This document shows, in pieces, positions 1-12,110 of a stretch of 64,000 bases of DNA. The DNA is from Hemicentrotus pulcherrimus. Lineage: Eukaryota > Echinodermata > Echinoidea > Camarodonta > Strongylocentrotidae. Where the stretch lies: NCBI GenBank assembly GCA_003118195.1, contig BEXV01000364.1, positions 58,747 through 122,746 of the forward strand, in the 5' to 3' direction. The notes below the pieces were generated by a model, which ran no database searches, had not been told where the DNA came from, and was given only the letters and a program-made list of their open reading frames with translations. Made by a program: the position numbers and the translations under genes. Every line of letters starts with the position of its first letter. Position 1 is the first letter of the stretch.

Positions 1-49
1 CATAGTAGGTAATAACAGGAGAACATTAATATAAACCGTTACCTGTTAC

Positions 50-400
50 TAAGTTCTTTACAATATCAGTTGCAAAAAGAATTTGACAAACCATAATGAG
101 TACTCATTATCCAGTTCCAATGTGGTCGTTTCTTATGAGGTATCAAAATAAAAATAAACACTACATTTACCCCTTCGTTTCACGTATACAGATGAGACAA
201 ACATAATCTTAACATAAAATATTATGATCTACGGCATAGCAGTCTTTATAATATCACTAGCAAACAGATTTTGACAAGGTAAAAGAAACTAATGGAGTTT
301 CGATGAGGAATCAAACGAAATAGAAACGGTCGTTGGCCTACATTGGACAAAGATATATAAACGTTAACGTAAACACAATATCGGGCTATAAATGAGAAGA
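50..400. repeat. Old diverged direct duplication, two units
   Basis: Two neighbouring segments align by eye. The first has TCTTTACAATATCA near 55 and GAATTTGACAA at 79-89. The second has TCTTTATAATATCA near 243 and GATTTTGACAA at 267-277. Both pairs are offset by about 188 bases. A further block, GTTTCTTATGAGG near 128 versus GTTTCGATGAGG near 297, fits if the second unit lost about 19 bases. Neither unit has an open frame. Function is unknown. It could be the edge of a longer tandem array cut by the window start. Confidence 0.45.
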
Positions 401-524
401 TAAACCAGTGTTAGCACAACATTTACTGTCATCTGATAAATCAATGTATGTTTAATTGGATTAAATTATAATGTAACTGCACGCAAGCCTGTTTGAAAAT
501 TGATCGCATTATAATTTATCGCCG

Positions 525-545
525 CCCCCCCCCCAAAAAAAAAAA

Positions 546-576
<31 letters not shown>

Positions 577-580
577 GAAA
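525..580. repeat. C-run, A-run and (GAA)n simple repeat
   Basis: About ten C are followed by about twenty A and then a run of GAA units. It lies just upstream of a SINE fragment. Length is likely polymorphic or error-prone. Confidence 0.9.
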
Positions 581-612
581 CACACTACAGAATAAAAACA
601 AAACATAACAAA

Positions 613-833
613 GCTACCCGGGTACCCGGTAGGATGCGACCGTCATTGTTGGTCAAACAGTTTTGAGCGTCATGTAACGCCTGGCTGGAATGCTCCCCAG
701 GGAGTGGAGATTGTGCACACTTTGTGTGCAGGCAAGCACTGAATCCAATGACCGGGGTAAAAGTATATTTGTAAAGCGCTTAGAGACATTTGTATTAAGC
801 GCTATATAAGTTAAATTATTATTATGATTATTA
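613..833 (+). mobile_element. 5'-truncated SINE, body and 3' tail
   Basis: The segment starts within a module GGGTACCCGGTAGGATG that also occurs, with C changed to T, in the complete SINE at 32 kb. It runs through a GC-richer body to the tail GTAAAGCGCTTAGAGAC and ends in AT-rich ATT units. The tRNA-like head with A and B boxes is missing, as expected of an incomplete reverse-transcription product. The tail holds a perfect 8-bp stem, AGCGCTTA (775-782) with TAAGCGCT (796-803). The same tail is repeated at 60.5 kb. SINEs of this sort are copied by a partner LINE that recognises the shared 3' end. No such LINE is visible here. Assignment as a SINE rests on the shared modules; the family name is not claimed. 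Confidence 0.75.
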
Positions 834-835
834 TC

Positions 836-2583
836 CAGCTTTGTATTTTCCTATCTGAATATGTTTGAATGTCATATGTCAGCTGCACCTTTTTGGCCTG
901 TTCTTGAACTAGTTTTTATCCAATTTACCAATTAAAAGGATCATTATTGTCCAACTTTATATTGTAATGCTTCATCCTCCACCCCTAATGTCAAATACAC
1001 ACCGACATTTAATTTGTCTCACAGTTTGTCTCTCTTTCTCCTCTCTCTTCTCTCCTTTTTTTAATTTGTCTGCTTTTTCCGTAAAACGCTAAATAGCCCC
1101 AGGCCAGGCAGGCACTTACTTGAGGCCGAGTGCATGTATTCGCCGCAGAATGCATCTCGAGCCCTCGGGCCAGGCTTGGTGCATTATCCACGATGACATT
1201 GTCAGTCCCTGCCATCAACGACCTGTAGCTCTCCCTTTCTCATATCTCAGCCACCGTTTTTGTTCGACCCCATCCCACACCGTCATTTTTCTTATTCTTT
1301 CTGTTTGATGTTCATCTCTGTCACCACCCTTATTCTACCGTTGTCCACCCAACATATCATTGTCAAGTATTTGGTTGCGCAATGGACCCTTGTTGCTATA
1401 GACAACGTATTGGTGTATGACAATGTCCATTACAAAAAAGTTATAGTACCGTTTATGGAAACACTTAAAATGTTCGTTCGATCACATATCTTTGAGTGAT
1501 TTCCCTTACAAACGTCTTAAAATTGAATTTAATATGTCTCAGACAAATCTAAAGCCAACTGGGTGTCAACTATAAAAAAGTGTTCATACCTTCCGAATCC
1601 AATCATCACAGATCATTTATCATTGCTTAATTTTTGCATACCCATAACAATATGTACCACTTTATACTCTGGGACCGGAATGGTTGTAATTGTCCTCCTT
1701 ACCATTGTTAAGTATAATGAAACAGTGGCTAGACTTGATCATATATCTAAACGAAACGGAGGGCAATGTGACACGGCATCTACGTAAGATCGCGAAATGG
1801 CGCCTCCGAAACGAGAAGGTCTGGTTCCCAAGACTAGAAGGCACTTAATGGAATCAGATTGAGACAAGCAACGAGTGTGTCAAAATTAATCTTTTCCAGG
1901 GCAGTGGCAGAGAAGATGGGAAAACCATGGAAGAAACGCGCTGCGATAGAATCCAGAAATATATGGATTATTCGGGGAATGGACACAAGTTCTCCGCTCG
2001 TCACTGTCAGTCAAACGTAGTCTGCGGACACAAACTTCTCTGTTAACGCTCAAAGACGGTTCCGTCAAGTTCTGAGCATACAGCCAACATCCGTCAGTCA
2101 CTGGCTTTTTCCAAATTGCAATGACAGCGAGTTATAATACATGGCTCATGGAGAGCAGTAGACCAAGCAGTCTGCATGGTCTTATAGTTTTACTTGATCT
2201 ACATATTTAGGCGATACGACTAAAAGGGGTCTGAGCCTGGAAACTAAATCATACGTGTCGTGAAGTTGTTATCATCAAGGAGAAAGTGAAGATGCCCTCC
2301 TCACCCGGTCGGCATCAATGTCCTCCCACATCTTCTCCTTTGTGATTATCATCATCTTTTCTTCCATTATCCTTGGTGATTTTTTTTGTCGTCAGAAAGT
2401 GCCATTTCCGACCTGTAAGATTTGTCGCAACGTCTCCCATGAAATGTACAAGCGCAAAGCCACTTACGCACTTTTGAGTTGTTGTTTTATTTCAGAAAGA
2501 GTGTCGCATATTTTTTTCTCTTCCTTCAAGTGTTCATCAGATGATTTCCCTCTTTTTATACATTTTTGTTATATAATTTTCTC
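836..2583. other. No gene recognised
   Basis: Only short open frames (80 codons or less) occur on either strand. A GC-richer patch near 1095-1220 holds GAGGCCGAG and CTCGAGCCCTCGGGCC words but no convincing frame or splice pattern. Another moderately GC-rich patch at 1885-2105 has a 71-codon minus-strand frame that I do not recognise. Confidence 0.6.
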
Positions 2584-2593
2584 ACACTCCACC

Positions 2594-2636
2594 CCCTCTC
2601 TCTCCCTCCCTCTCTTTCACCCTCTCTCTCTCTTCT
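2594..2636. repeat. CT-rich microsatellite
   Basis: Imperfect (CT)n with CCCTC interruptions. It gives spurious Ser/Leu-rich frames on both strands. Confidence 0.85.
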
Positions 2637-2639
2637 ATG

Positions 2640-5037
2640 GCCGTCTCTTTGCGATGGAAACGATCCCGATCGCTCTGTCCTGTTTGTAATTATGGCCACC
2701 ACTATTAAGTAATCATTGAACATCGAAGAAGTAATGATGAACATCATAATGACGAAAATCCCCCTTCTACGGGTTTATTTACAGTACCAAGAACCAAGTC
2801 CCCATGATAAAATGTTATGTTGTTAGAAGAGAAGGAAGACAAATGTTGAGCAATGTAGAACCAGTGATTCATTAATAAATATTCAGAAAAATGTCAATTA
2901 AATTACAAATTAAAAAGCAAAAGCAAGGATAAAGAAATTGTTATCGTGAATAGTTTAAAAAAAGAAGGTTTAATTTCCACAAAATCTTAACCGCTTTTTT
3001 CCAAAGATTTTGACTTCCCATCCGATGCATTTTTGAGCTTATGCGTGGGTTTTACAGAACTGTCCAGATTATCTCAAAATGCCTGTGATATTGCAATAAT
3101 CCAATTATACCTCTCCGTCTCCGGAAACACATACACCCATCTAAATGGGCCATCGCGATACTCTATATCATCATTATCATCACTTGGTATCTCTGCCTGC
3201 GCTACAGGCCATGGAAACAGTCCAACATTTAGAAATATACACTCCAAACAACAATAGAATCATGTTACGTCACTATGAGATTCTATACTTTCTGATGATC
3301 AGAAGATGATCAACCAGATATAAAGGGAAAAAAGACTTTATTTCGTCCAGACCAATCATATTTTCGCTAACTCGCTTGAAGTTGATAGCAATTTGTACGG
3401 AACATCTTCGTGTATGCTTGCCTGACGCAGCAACATGAACCACCTTGCTACCCACTGAAACCGTTTTCCAAAGTGTGTTTGCAGACGGTTCTGATTTTGT
3501 TATGCAACAAGCCACGCCTTGTCTCCATCTTACTATTGGCCGATCGGGCGGTCCGGAGCAGAGATGATTTCATAACAACTGAGTTAAATGACAACCAAGA
3601 GATAGCAGAACATGCTCAGGGAGGTGTTTTCTGGAGAAGTTATACAAGATTGAGAGGGGGTCTACCGGAATTATCCCCACCACAGAGGCGGACAGGTTGT
3701 CACAACAGGGCGACAATAGCAGGCCTCATGAACTCACTAGAAATCAAACGATGAAATAAAAACTTATGAAGATTAAATGATTAGTAAAATAAACTAGAAA
3801 TGTCTTCTCAGTTAAAAGCTCTTCTCCGAAACATTTACATAACAAAAATGATGGCGAAGGCAATCTCTGTAAAAAAAAAAAAAAAAACGCAACGATTTAG
3901 CATGCGAGCCTACGCGGAGCTTGAATTACAGGTGTGAGTGGTCCACTCTTTTGCTTTCGTGTACCTCTCCATAACTTCTCCTCCATCCACATCACCTTGA
4001 AAGCGAAGTATCCATGGGTACTTGGTTTGAATTTATACAATCTTCAAGAGAACCTGATGGGGTTACATCCGTGCACTTTACACATGATACCGGTGTATTG
4101 CTAAAACACTTAGAGCGTACTAGGGAGCAGAATTTGAGTTTCCAGTTTGGCCACGTGACTATTCTAAACTTTTTAGGTGTCTTCCAGGGTGCTTCCTGTA
4201 TTCTGTTTCACTTGATAAATGCGCTTGATTGATAGGTGAACGCAGGTAGTTGATAGTGTCAGACATGGGAAAAGAGATGGGGGAGGGAAAGACGAGGAGT
4301 GTGAGAGGGAGAGACAATATGAGACAGTCTGTGGTCGAGTTAGAGATGGAGAGAATAAGAGTTGCAGAATAGAGATAAATAATGCAATTTGGATAATCCT
4401 CCGCCACGGCAATATATAAATAATAATTAAAACAAAAATCCTTGAGAGTTCATTTTTAATTATGACCGGTTTCAATTTTATTTCTTTAGACTGCCAGTCT
4501 ATTTTGTTTTTCTTTTAATTTAAACCTTATAAAGCCCTATAAAGTTGGTCCACCAAGAAACGCCATCACGACGGTCAACTCAAGTACATGGAGGGATAAG
4601 TTTAAGAAGCAACGACTGCAAACCCCTTTTTCTTAAATCAATAATGAATCCCGATTAATCCCGCTTTACAGTAATACATTCCCTTCTCTCCAACTGCACC
4701 TATTGAGACTATTGTATCATGAACAGGTCTCAGTTTTTTTAAAATTGAAATTGATACAAAGTTTCGTATTGCCCAATGCACACATACATTGCTTCTCCGA
4801 TTTTATCGGGCAATTACCGCACCGCATGCGGTCGATCCGGAACGCAAGTTGACTCACGAACTTGGCTTTGAACCCTGCAGACGTAGCGGGTCTGCTAAAG
4901 ACGTCGGCAGACTCGGAAAGGTGAAAGGTTACCTGACCGTCCTTGTACTGACTAATGAGGACAACCCGGGAGCACCCTATATACGAGTTGCCAGCATAGG
5001 CCTACATGTAACAACTGCTGTTCCTCTGGAGGCGAAA
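2640..5037. other. No gene recognised
   Basis: This stretch contains a poly-A run (about 3871-3887) and several open frames of 70-114 codons on both strands, none resembling a known family. The 4789-5040 plus-strand frame (83 codons) is GC-richer than its surroundings but has no clear acceptor or donor, and it ends next to the MITE at 5046. Confidence 0.55.
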
Positions 5038-5045
5038 TGACCGTC

Positions 5046-5254
5046 AATGGCGTATTCAGCATATTGATGAAACCAGTGTTCGCCCTTCGTTTAAAGGCCC
5101 AAGGAAAAAAATACATATCACTCTTTGTAAACAACACATAGGGGGAGGGGGAGGGAGTAGGGGCTGTTTGAAAATTACATGTAAGTGCCCTCCCCCTATC
5201 TGACGAGCATTTTGCGTCGAACCCCAGTCCCCTCATTTTGCTGAATACACCACT
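5046..5254. mobile_element. MITE, hAT-like, 209 bp
   Basis: The left end AATGGCGTATTCAGCA (5046-5061) is the inverted match of the right end (5239-5254), which reads AGTGGTGTATTCAGCA on the minus strand: 14 of 16 positions agree. The flanks are TGACCGTC (5038-5045) and TGACCGAT (5255-5262), an 8-base duplication with 6 identical leading bases. Eight-base duplications and GTGGCG-type ends are typical of hAT elements. The inside is non-coding with a G-rich stretch near 5142-5160. A related but degraded copy may lie at 53411-53571. Confidence 0.65.
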
Positions 5255-5262
5255 TGACCGAT

Positions 5263-7910
5263 ATTGCTTCAAAGCCGCCAAATCAATACGGAATATCAAA
5301 TTCAAGTATCACACATTTCAAATTTGATGAAAAATACAGTAGAAATGTTTCGCGTTTTCATTTCACGTACATGTACATACAAGAAAACCCTCCCGCCGCT
5401 ATAGGAGGTCTCATAATGACCTTTTCTGCTGTCATTTTGTTTTTTGTATTAAGAGGGTTGTTATGGAACAAACTTTAATAATATTATGTTGATATACATG
5501 TACATACATAGAATTTGTTTAGCTTATTGTTCTGACAAGACTTCCCGTTAATTCAAATGTCACAGCCCAAAACACGACACGTGACATATGTCATTGGTAT
5601 TTAACGGGTAAACTTTGTCTTTGACAGAACTCCTCGAGGGCATTTCATGTACTGCAATGCGTGGTACGTCTGCACGAAGTACCGGCAGATACTAATCGTT
5701 TGGTACTTCGGTTTCATTCAAAAATACATAAAGATAAAGATTATCGATACTTTTTTTACGAGGATGTTCCACTTTTACTGCTCAAATGTGTAACCACTTC
5801 TTGTCCACGCGATCGGTAACCTGGAACATGTTCACAACAATGACTTCAATGCTTAGTATTCGGAGCATAGTAAATGAATTGTATTAACCCTTGTTGTCAC
5901 TGACTAAATATGTGATACATCTATTTTTGGTATTGGAATTATCTAAGCCATCCTTTCCTTGAAACCCAATGATATTAAACAGTACTGACTTAATCAGTAT
6001 TTGGTATTTTCGATGGAGCATTGTTATGACAAGATTAACCGTCACGGCCCCAAAGCCATTACCCAATAGAACGTATTCCTTGTGGCTTTGGTCCTGGAAG
6101 TGTCTGAATTCTTCTTAATTCAAAAACGAAATTGACTTCACTAATTGACGATGTTCTGTGGCCGTTAAGGCCAATATTATCTCGCTATGGTACTGGAAGA
6201 GTTAACATTCTTTCTCCCTATCCACTCCTATCGACGTTTAACATGGTCTGTTCGGCGTATGTTGCTGACAAGGTTAAGTGGTCATATGCTCTATCCCTCA
6301 AAGATGGACGCTTGAGAGTAATTATATTAGCGACGACTTGAGTTTGATAAGGTCGCAGGAAAAGACTGCCAGTCATGGTAAGGAAGTCAACCCAACCAAT
6401 TTAAGCACATTCCCCTCCACAGTCAGTCACAAATAAATGAGGAGACATACCCCCAAAGGAGAGACAAAAAAAAAGTTCTGCCTATTCCGGCGGTAAACGA
6501 AGTTCTATGTAAGATGTGTTTTTTCGGCATCGCCTGCTTTAGATCATCTTTCCGGCACCTCATTCTTCTCTCACTTGATGAGCCGTTTGGATTCAGACGG
6601 CATCGATTTGTTGACGAAAACGTTGTGTCAGAAATTACATTTTAATCACCCCTTTATAAAATAAGTCCCAACTTGTTTTTGTCTTATTTCCATTTTCGTT
6701 TTGAATAAATAATGTAATCATTTCTTGGTTAATACACATGCTGAAAACTGAACTCGTTAAGCACAGGCGCATAACTTTGTGAAACGAAATTGGGACGTCG
6801 ATTTGTTTATACATGCGTGAAGGCAACATATTTTGTTACACGTTGGACGACAAACGATCGATTGCAGATAATATACTTCTGCCAAACTGCCATACATATC
6901 AGACGAAAGTTTAATATTAGCAATATCAGTGGGACATGATTGCCCCCTTTTATTCTGATTTATCATAATTATTGATCTGTCATATCATGTTACCCTCGAT
7001 ATATTGTCAAACGCAGCTGTCCGCTTGAATGTGATCAAACATTATGATGCGATGAAGTACATGATCACCTAGTTTATCTTGTTTACATACATGAACTGCG
7101 AATAATAGTGAATGGATCGAATCAAATTCTATTGATTATTTTAAAAGAGGCGACGGATCAAATAATAGCCACAGAAACACAATTGGAGTAATGTGTTTAT
7201 AAAATATTTTAAAACCAATATTAGGAACATTAAGGTGTACAAAATGAATACCTTGTTGACGAGAACTTATTGTCTTACATAAGGATTGTCATCTTTTTCT
7301 GTATATGTTTTGTTGTTCTTTATTAACTTCTTGACAAGTTTGCGGAAGAATATCTGCTAAATTCCATGCTCGCCATACTATATCACATGCGTAAATCGAC
7401 GAGTTGTTTCATGTATTGTACTGAGAGAAGAGAGGAATACGACTTGGCTCATTAAAAACATGGGACTTCCTTTAGATGCGATCCTCCTGCCCACACATGA
7501 ACTGATTATATACGAATGAATGCCCTCGACAAAAATGCATGGGTACTTACAATTTAAGTAAAGGAGTTGTTTCCTTAAAACATGCTGTTCCTGCACATCG
7601 ACTGAAAAAGCCGATTTAAAACTTGAACAGGTATACGGACACCAACAAACGATTGGAGTGGCCCCAGTCATGCACACAGCATGAACAGAATCCGAGAAGC
7701 AACAAGTGCCTCCTGATGATCGCCGTGTGATATTCCAACTACTGTATCTCTCACAGTATAGTCACCACGAGAAAGTACGTCGCTGTGAACCGATTCACCC
7801 GTCGAACCTAGTGGGACCATGGAACAAGAGGACGAAATGCCGCGGCGCGAAAGAGTTGAACAATCACTATTAAACATCCATGGTTGTAAAACAAAAATTG
7901 TCACATCCAC
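5263..7910. other. No gene recognised; one short perfect hairpin
   Basis: Open frames are all under 100 codons and unrecognised. The only local structure I found is a 9-bp perfect inverted repeat CGAAGTACC / GGTACTTCG near 5676-5711 with a 19-base loop. Confidence 0.55.
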
Positions 7911-8190
7911 ATGAAGGGTCAAGCCGATGGGAATATGGGTGACGTTTCTGGAAGCAACGAACACTGGTCGGAAAGTGGTCTTAGAGCGGACGGCGACGGC
8001 TCAAAAGTGCAGATGATGACTGAAGACGGGAGAGATAATGTGGTGGGCAAGACAGGACAGACGGGTTGTGATGTTATTAAAGTTGAGGGTTGGGTTTCGC
8101 CGTCGTGCAACGTACGCACGAACACGCGCCTGCAGACCCGTAGTCTGCGAACCTTATCGATCCGGTCACCCCCTCGAAAGAGCAACAGAT
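7911..8190 (+). other. GC-richer open segment, doubtful coding
   Basis: A hydrophilic open frame begins ATGAAGGGTCAAGCC at 7911 and stays open into the GA microsatellite at 8198. The segment is GC-richer than its surroundings and is also open on the minus strand (7919-8185). I see no known domain and no clear splice sites. It may be an exon, a transcribed leader or chance. Coding is not asserted. Confidence 0.12.
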
Positions 8191-8197
8191 ACCCGGG

Positions 8198-8450
8198 AGA
8201 GAGAGACGGAGAGAGAGAGAGAGAGAGAGAATGTGTGTGTGTGCGTACGTAAGATATATATACTTACATGTACATATAAAAAGAGGGAGAGAGAGAGAGA
8301 AAGAGAGATAGACATATATATATATATATATACTTACATGTACATATAAAAAGAGGGAGAGAGAGAGAGAGAGAGAGACAGACAGAGAGAGACACACACA
8401 CACACACCCACACGCACAGAAAGACACACACGGAAAGACATACACAGAAG
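8198..8450. repeat. Compound microsatellite with 70-bp duplication
   Basis: In order there are (GA)n, (TG)n, a short unique piece, (GA)n, (TA)n, the same unique piece again, (GA)n and (AC)n. The piece containing TACTTACATGTACATATAAA followed by AGAGGGAGAG occurs at about 8253-8300 and again at 8323-8370, offset by 70 bases. This points to slippage or unequal exchange. All frames through it are artefacts. Confidence 0.9.
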
Positions 8451-9105
8451 AAACAGAGAGAGCGAATAAGAAAAAAGAGGAGAGAAGTACAATGATAGTT
8501 TATGAACAGGTAGAACATGTAGAAAGTGGGATATGGTACACTGCGTGGACATGATGGTAGGGGCAATGAATGAAATATAACACAGTAGGCACAAAGAACA
8601 AATATTATGCAATCAGTATCTTCACTAAAGAGGAAAGCTCTTCGGTGGGTTCGAAGTTGGAGTGTAGAAAATCAAAGTACTCGTACGATTTTGGAAATAA
8701 GTAACAGAAAGTAATACATAGAATCTAACAAGGATTGGGAAAGGCCTTAACCAGGCAGGGAAAAAGAATGCGAGGAAAGGATTAGGTTGATTATCGTATA
8801 GGGAAAGTGCGTGATAAAATTTCGAGAGTAACTTTGAACAATATCACGCTGGGAATACGTCATTCAAATTTTGCATTTAGAATGATACGCTGTATGTTAC
8901 AGACATGCCTTGAATTGCCTTCAATAATGAATATGACGTTGACAGTATACAAATCTATATATCAGCAACATTTTATTTTCCTGGAATTCCAAATAAATAC
9001 GGGCGAAATATTCACACACAAGATTCCATCCCATTAGCCGCTCTTCCACTCTGCATCAAAGCACAATGTTTCATAGAAGTACTCGTGACTTAGATGAATA
9101 TTTTA
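8451..9105. other. No gene recognised
   Basis: Plain AT-rich sequence. The longest plus-strand frame is 76 codons (8807-9037) and unrecognised. Confidence 0.6.
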
Positions 9106-9107
9106 TA

Positions 9108-9255
9108 TGTTGATGATGATGATGATAACGGTAATGATGAAAATAATAATTCAAAAATAATAATAACAATAACAATATCAACAATATTACTACCACTCCC
9201 ACTATCACTACTACTACTACTACTACTACTTCTACTAATTCTACTACTACTACTT

Positions 9256-9291
<36 letters not shown>

Positions 9292-9367
9292 TTACTACTA
9301 CTTCTTCTACTACTGCTTCTACTTCTACTACTACTACTACTACTGCTACTACTACTGCTACTACTAT

Positions 9368-9400
<33 letters not shown>

Positions 9401-9411
9401 TACCACCACCG

Positions 9412-9445
<34 letters not shown>

Positions 9446-9500
9446 TACGACTACTAGTACTACTACTACTAATATTACTACTACTACTACTACTACTACA
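9108..9500. repeat. Long (GAT)n then (CTA)n microsatellite
   Basis: A short GAT run (9111-9126) and AT-rich linker lead into nearly 300 bases of CTA/ACT units from about 9206, with scattered TTC, GCT and CAC variants. The poly-Leu, poly-Ser and poly-Val frames through it are translation artefacts. A second, shorter tract of the same motif lies at 15188-15340. Confidence 0.95.
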
Positions 9501-11520
9501 CTGCAGTTCTACTAATAAAATAACAATTATAATCATGGTCTTGAATACCTATGGAGACCATTTCAGGAAGAGAACTGTTTTCTTCCATTTTGGCCCTGCA
9601 GTCATTTTCACCCCCAGAAATGTCAACGTACCCATTTAATCCACCTGGGTCGAGAGAGACAGAAGTGGGCCCGTAAACACCTTGCCATAGGACGTCGGCG
9701 CCGAGCAAAGAACAAGACCAGAACCTCAATTGTGGTCGTCAAGAGCCTTTAGAAAATACAATGGTGCTCCTACGTACGACGTAACTTTAGCCTAGTTAGT
9801 ATCAAGTCCTGAATACAACAAATTATAAATTACACGTTCCAACAAAAATTTAGCTTACCTTAACTACCGTATATTTTAGAAAGCCGTTACTTGTTCCATG
9901 GGCGAACTGTGTATACTAAACCCCACTATGTGTTTAAACAGCATTGCCAATTTGTCAATGAGACACTCTCAATGTGTAATAAAGCGACACGTAATAGCGG
10001 CTTTATCGTATTGATGGATGTATAATAATCAATAGTGAACCCATTGGTATCTTTTATGTAATTTCTTAAGCACCCTTTCTCGCCGCGGCGGTTTTTTTAC
10101 AGCATATACTTAGAACCGCAAATAAAATTGTCCCATTCAACAAAAGAGATTGCTTTGGACAAAGGGTCTAAGGGAAGAAGAAGATGGGAGGGGAAGAAAA
10201 GAGTTGGAAGGTTATAATGATTAACGTCCCTCTGTGAAATTTCCAATACGACAGCCAAGGATGGTCCCGTTTACACTAGAGACTAATCAATGCGATGATA
10301 TTGTAAAAACCTCAATGCTACTATAAAATTCACAACATTTCGTGTTAGTGTACATGTAAATTAACTAAATCAATATTGATTGCAACGGATCTAGAGAGTA
10401 TCCACCACTAGACAGATACCCGATTTAGCGATCGCCCGTAAAGAAATAACACCTGTCTATAACGACCAAATTCATTCTCTTTAAACAGTGTGTCTCATCA
10501 AAACAAAACCGGCCCCAAAGACCACATTTTGTATCTCCCTTAGGAGCTTTTCCTGGACAGGTTTGACTGTATACGGACGGTCAAAGATACTGACGCACTT
10601 CAGATGACCAACTGCACAACTAAGCAATATTATAACTAAATATATTTGGCATTTCAAATTCTGCAGATAGAAATTAAAACCGCTTGTGTTTGAGGTAGAT
10701 GACCTTTCAAGGCATGTTTTGTAAAAATGCAAGAGTTGTTCGTGTCATTGCACTCTTGCAAAATATAACGCATGAAAATGCAATGACCCGCCACTTATTG
10801 TAGCGGTCTGCGTTGACTGTCGAATGCCAGTAGTATTGCGAAGTTCACAACAAAAATGAAACTATGCGTATATCCACGATAATGAGACGAATGGCCATTT
10901 TTTTCTCTATTCGATGTTGAATGCAGGCATGCACTGACGGGGGCACGTCTGCATATCAAACAAACAGCGTTCAAAATTAATTAAGCAGCAGTCTGTTTCT
11001 CTGTGATATTTTCTCGTATGGTCTACAGTCAGTACTTAAAAGAAACCCGCAGATGAGGTAAGAGTGACTCATGATTTGTGAAATATCTGATAACGATATT
11101 CCCACCCGGAAAAACGTCACAGCAGTTATGTTAAATGTAATATGAGAAAGATATGTCCCTAATATTAAACAGTTAACCCGTTAGATATCTTTCCAGCGTC
11201 TGTGATTTGGTAATGACTCAATTCGACTAATATTTTTAAGACCTCAATGGTGAAACAAAGAACTCATTCTACATAAAGTTTCATATTTGATACCTTATCC
11301 AAACATACCACGATCAAAATTACAGTCTACCAGTTTATTAACAAATCCAATCAAGCCACCAATAGTGATTGCATGTACAACCTTTGAAATACCAGTAGAC
11401 TCCACTAAAGTGAAATATAGGCGTTTTATGATTTCCATGAGTGGGCAATATTTCCGGTCTAGCAGTAGCAGAAGTTCAAGAATAGAGCGCTTAGGAGGGC
11501 AGAAGTGACAAGGGAGGTTG
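9501..11520. other. No gene recognised
   Basis: Unrecognised short frames only (at most 83 codons). A 9-bp inverted repeat GTCATTGCA / TGCAATGAC lies near 10744-10787. Confidence 0.6.

Positions 11521-11526
<6 letters not shown>

Positions 11527-11554
<28 letters not shown>
11527..11554. repeat. (GA)n tract at gap edge
   Basis: A pure GA repeat runs directly into undetermined bases. The true length is unknown. Confidence 0.95.
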
Positions 11555-12097
11555 NNNNNNNNNNNNNNNNNNNNNNNNNNNNNNNNNNNNNNNNNNNNNN
11601 NNNNNNNNNNNNNNNNNNNNNNNNNNNNNNNNNNNNNNNNNNNNNNNNNNNNNNNNNNNNNNNNNNNNNNNNNNNNNNNNNNNNNNNNNNNNNNNNNNNN
11701 NNNNNNNNNNNNNNNNNNNNNNNNNNNNNNNNNNNNNNNNNNNNNNNNNNNNNNNNNNNNNNNNNNNNNNNNNNNNNNNNNNNNNNNNNNNNNNNNNNNN
11801 NNNNNNNNNNNNNNNNNNNNNNNNNNNNNNNNNNNNNNNNNNNNNNNNNNNNNNNNNNNNNNNNNNNNNNNNNNNNNNNNNNNNNNNNNNNNNNNNNNNN
11901 NNNNNNNNNNNNNNNNNNNNNNNNNNNNNNNNNNNNNNNNNNNNNNNNNNNNNNNNNNNNNNNNNNNNNNNNNNNNNNNNNNNNNNNNNNNNNNNNNNNN
12001 NNNNNNNNNNNNNNNNNNNNNNNNNNNNNNNNNNNNNNNNNNNNNNNNNNNNNNNNNNNNNNNNNNNNNNNNNNNNNNNNNNNNNNNNNNNNNNNNN
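11555..12097. other. Assembly gap, 543 N
   Basis: Undetermined bases lie between a GA microsatellite on the left and a 13-base G run on the right. Frames crossing it are meaningless. Confidence 1.
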
Positions 12098-12110
12098 GGG
12101 GGGGGGGGGG

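Noticed and set aside
9094..9639. Poly-Leu, poly-Ser and poly-Val open frames up to 181 codons
   Set aside because: They are translations of the (CTA)n microsatellite and are open on both strands for that reason alone.
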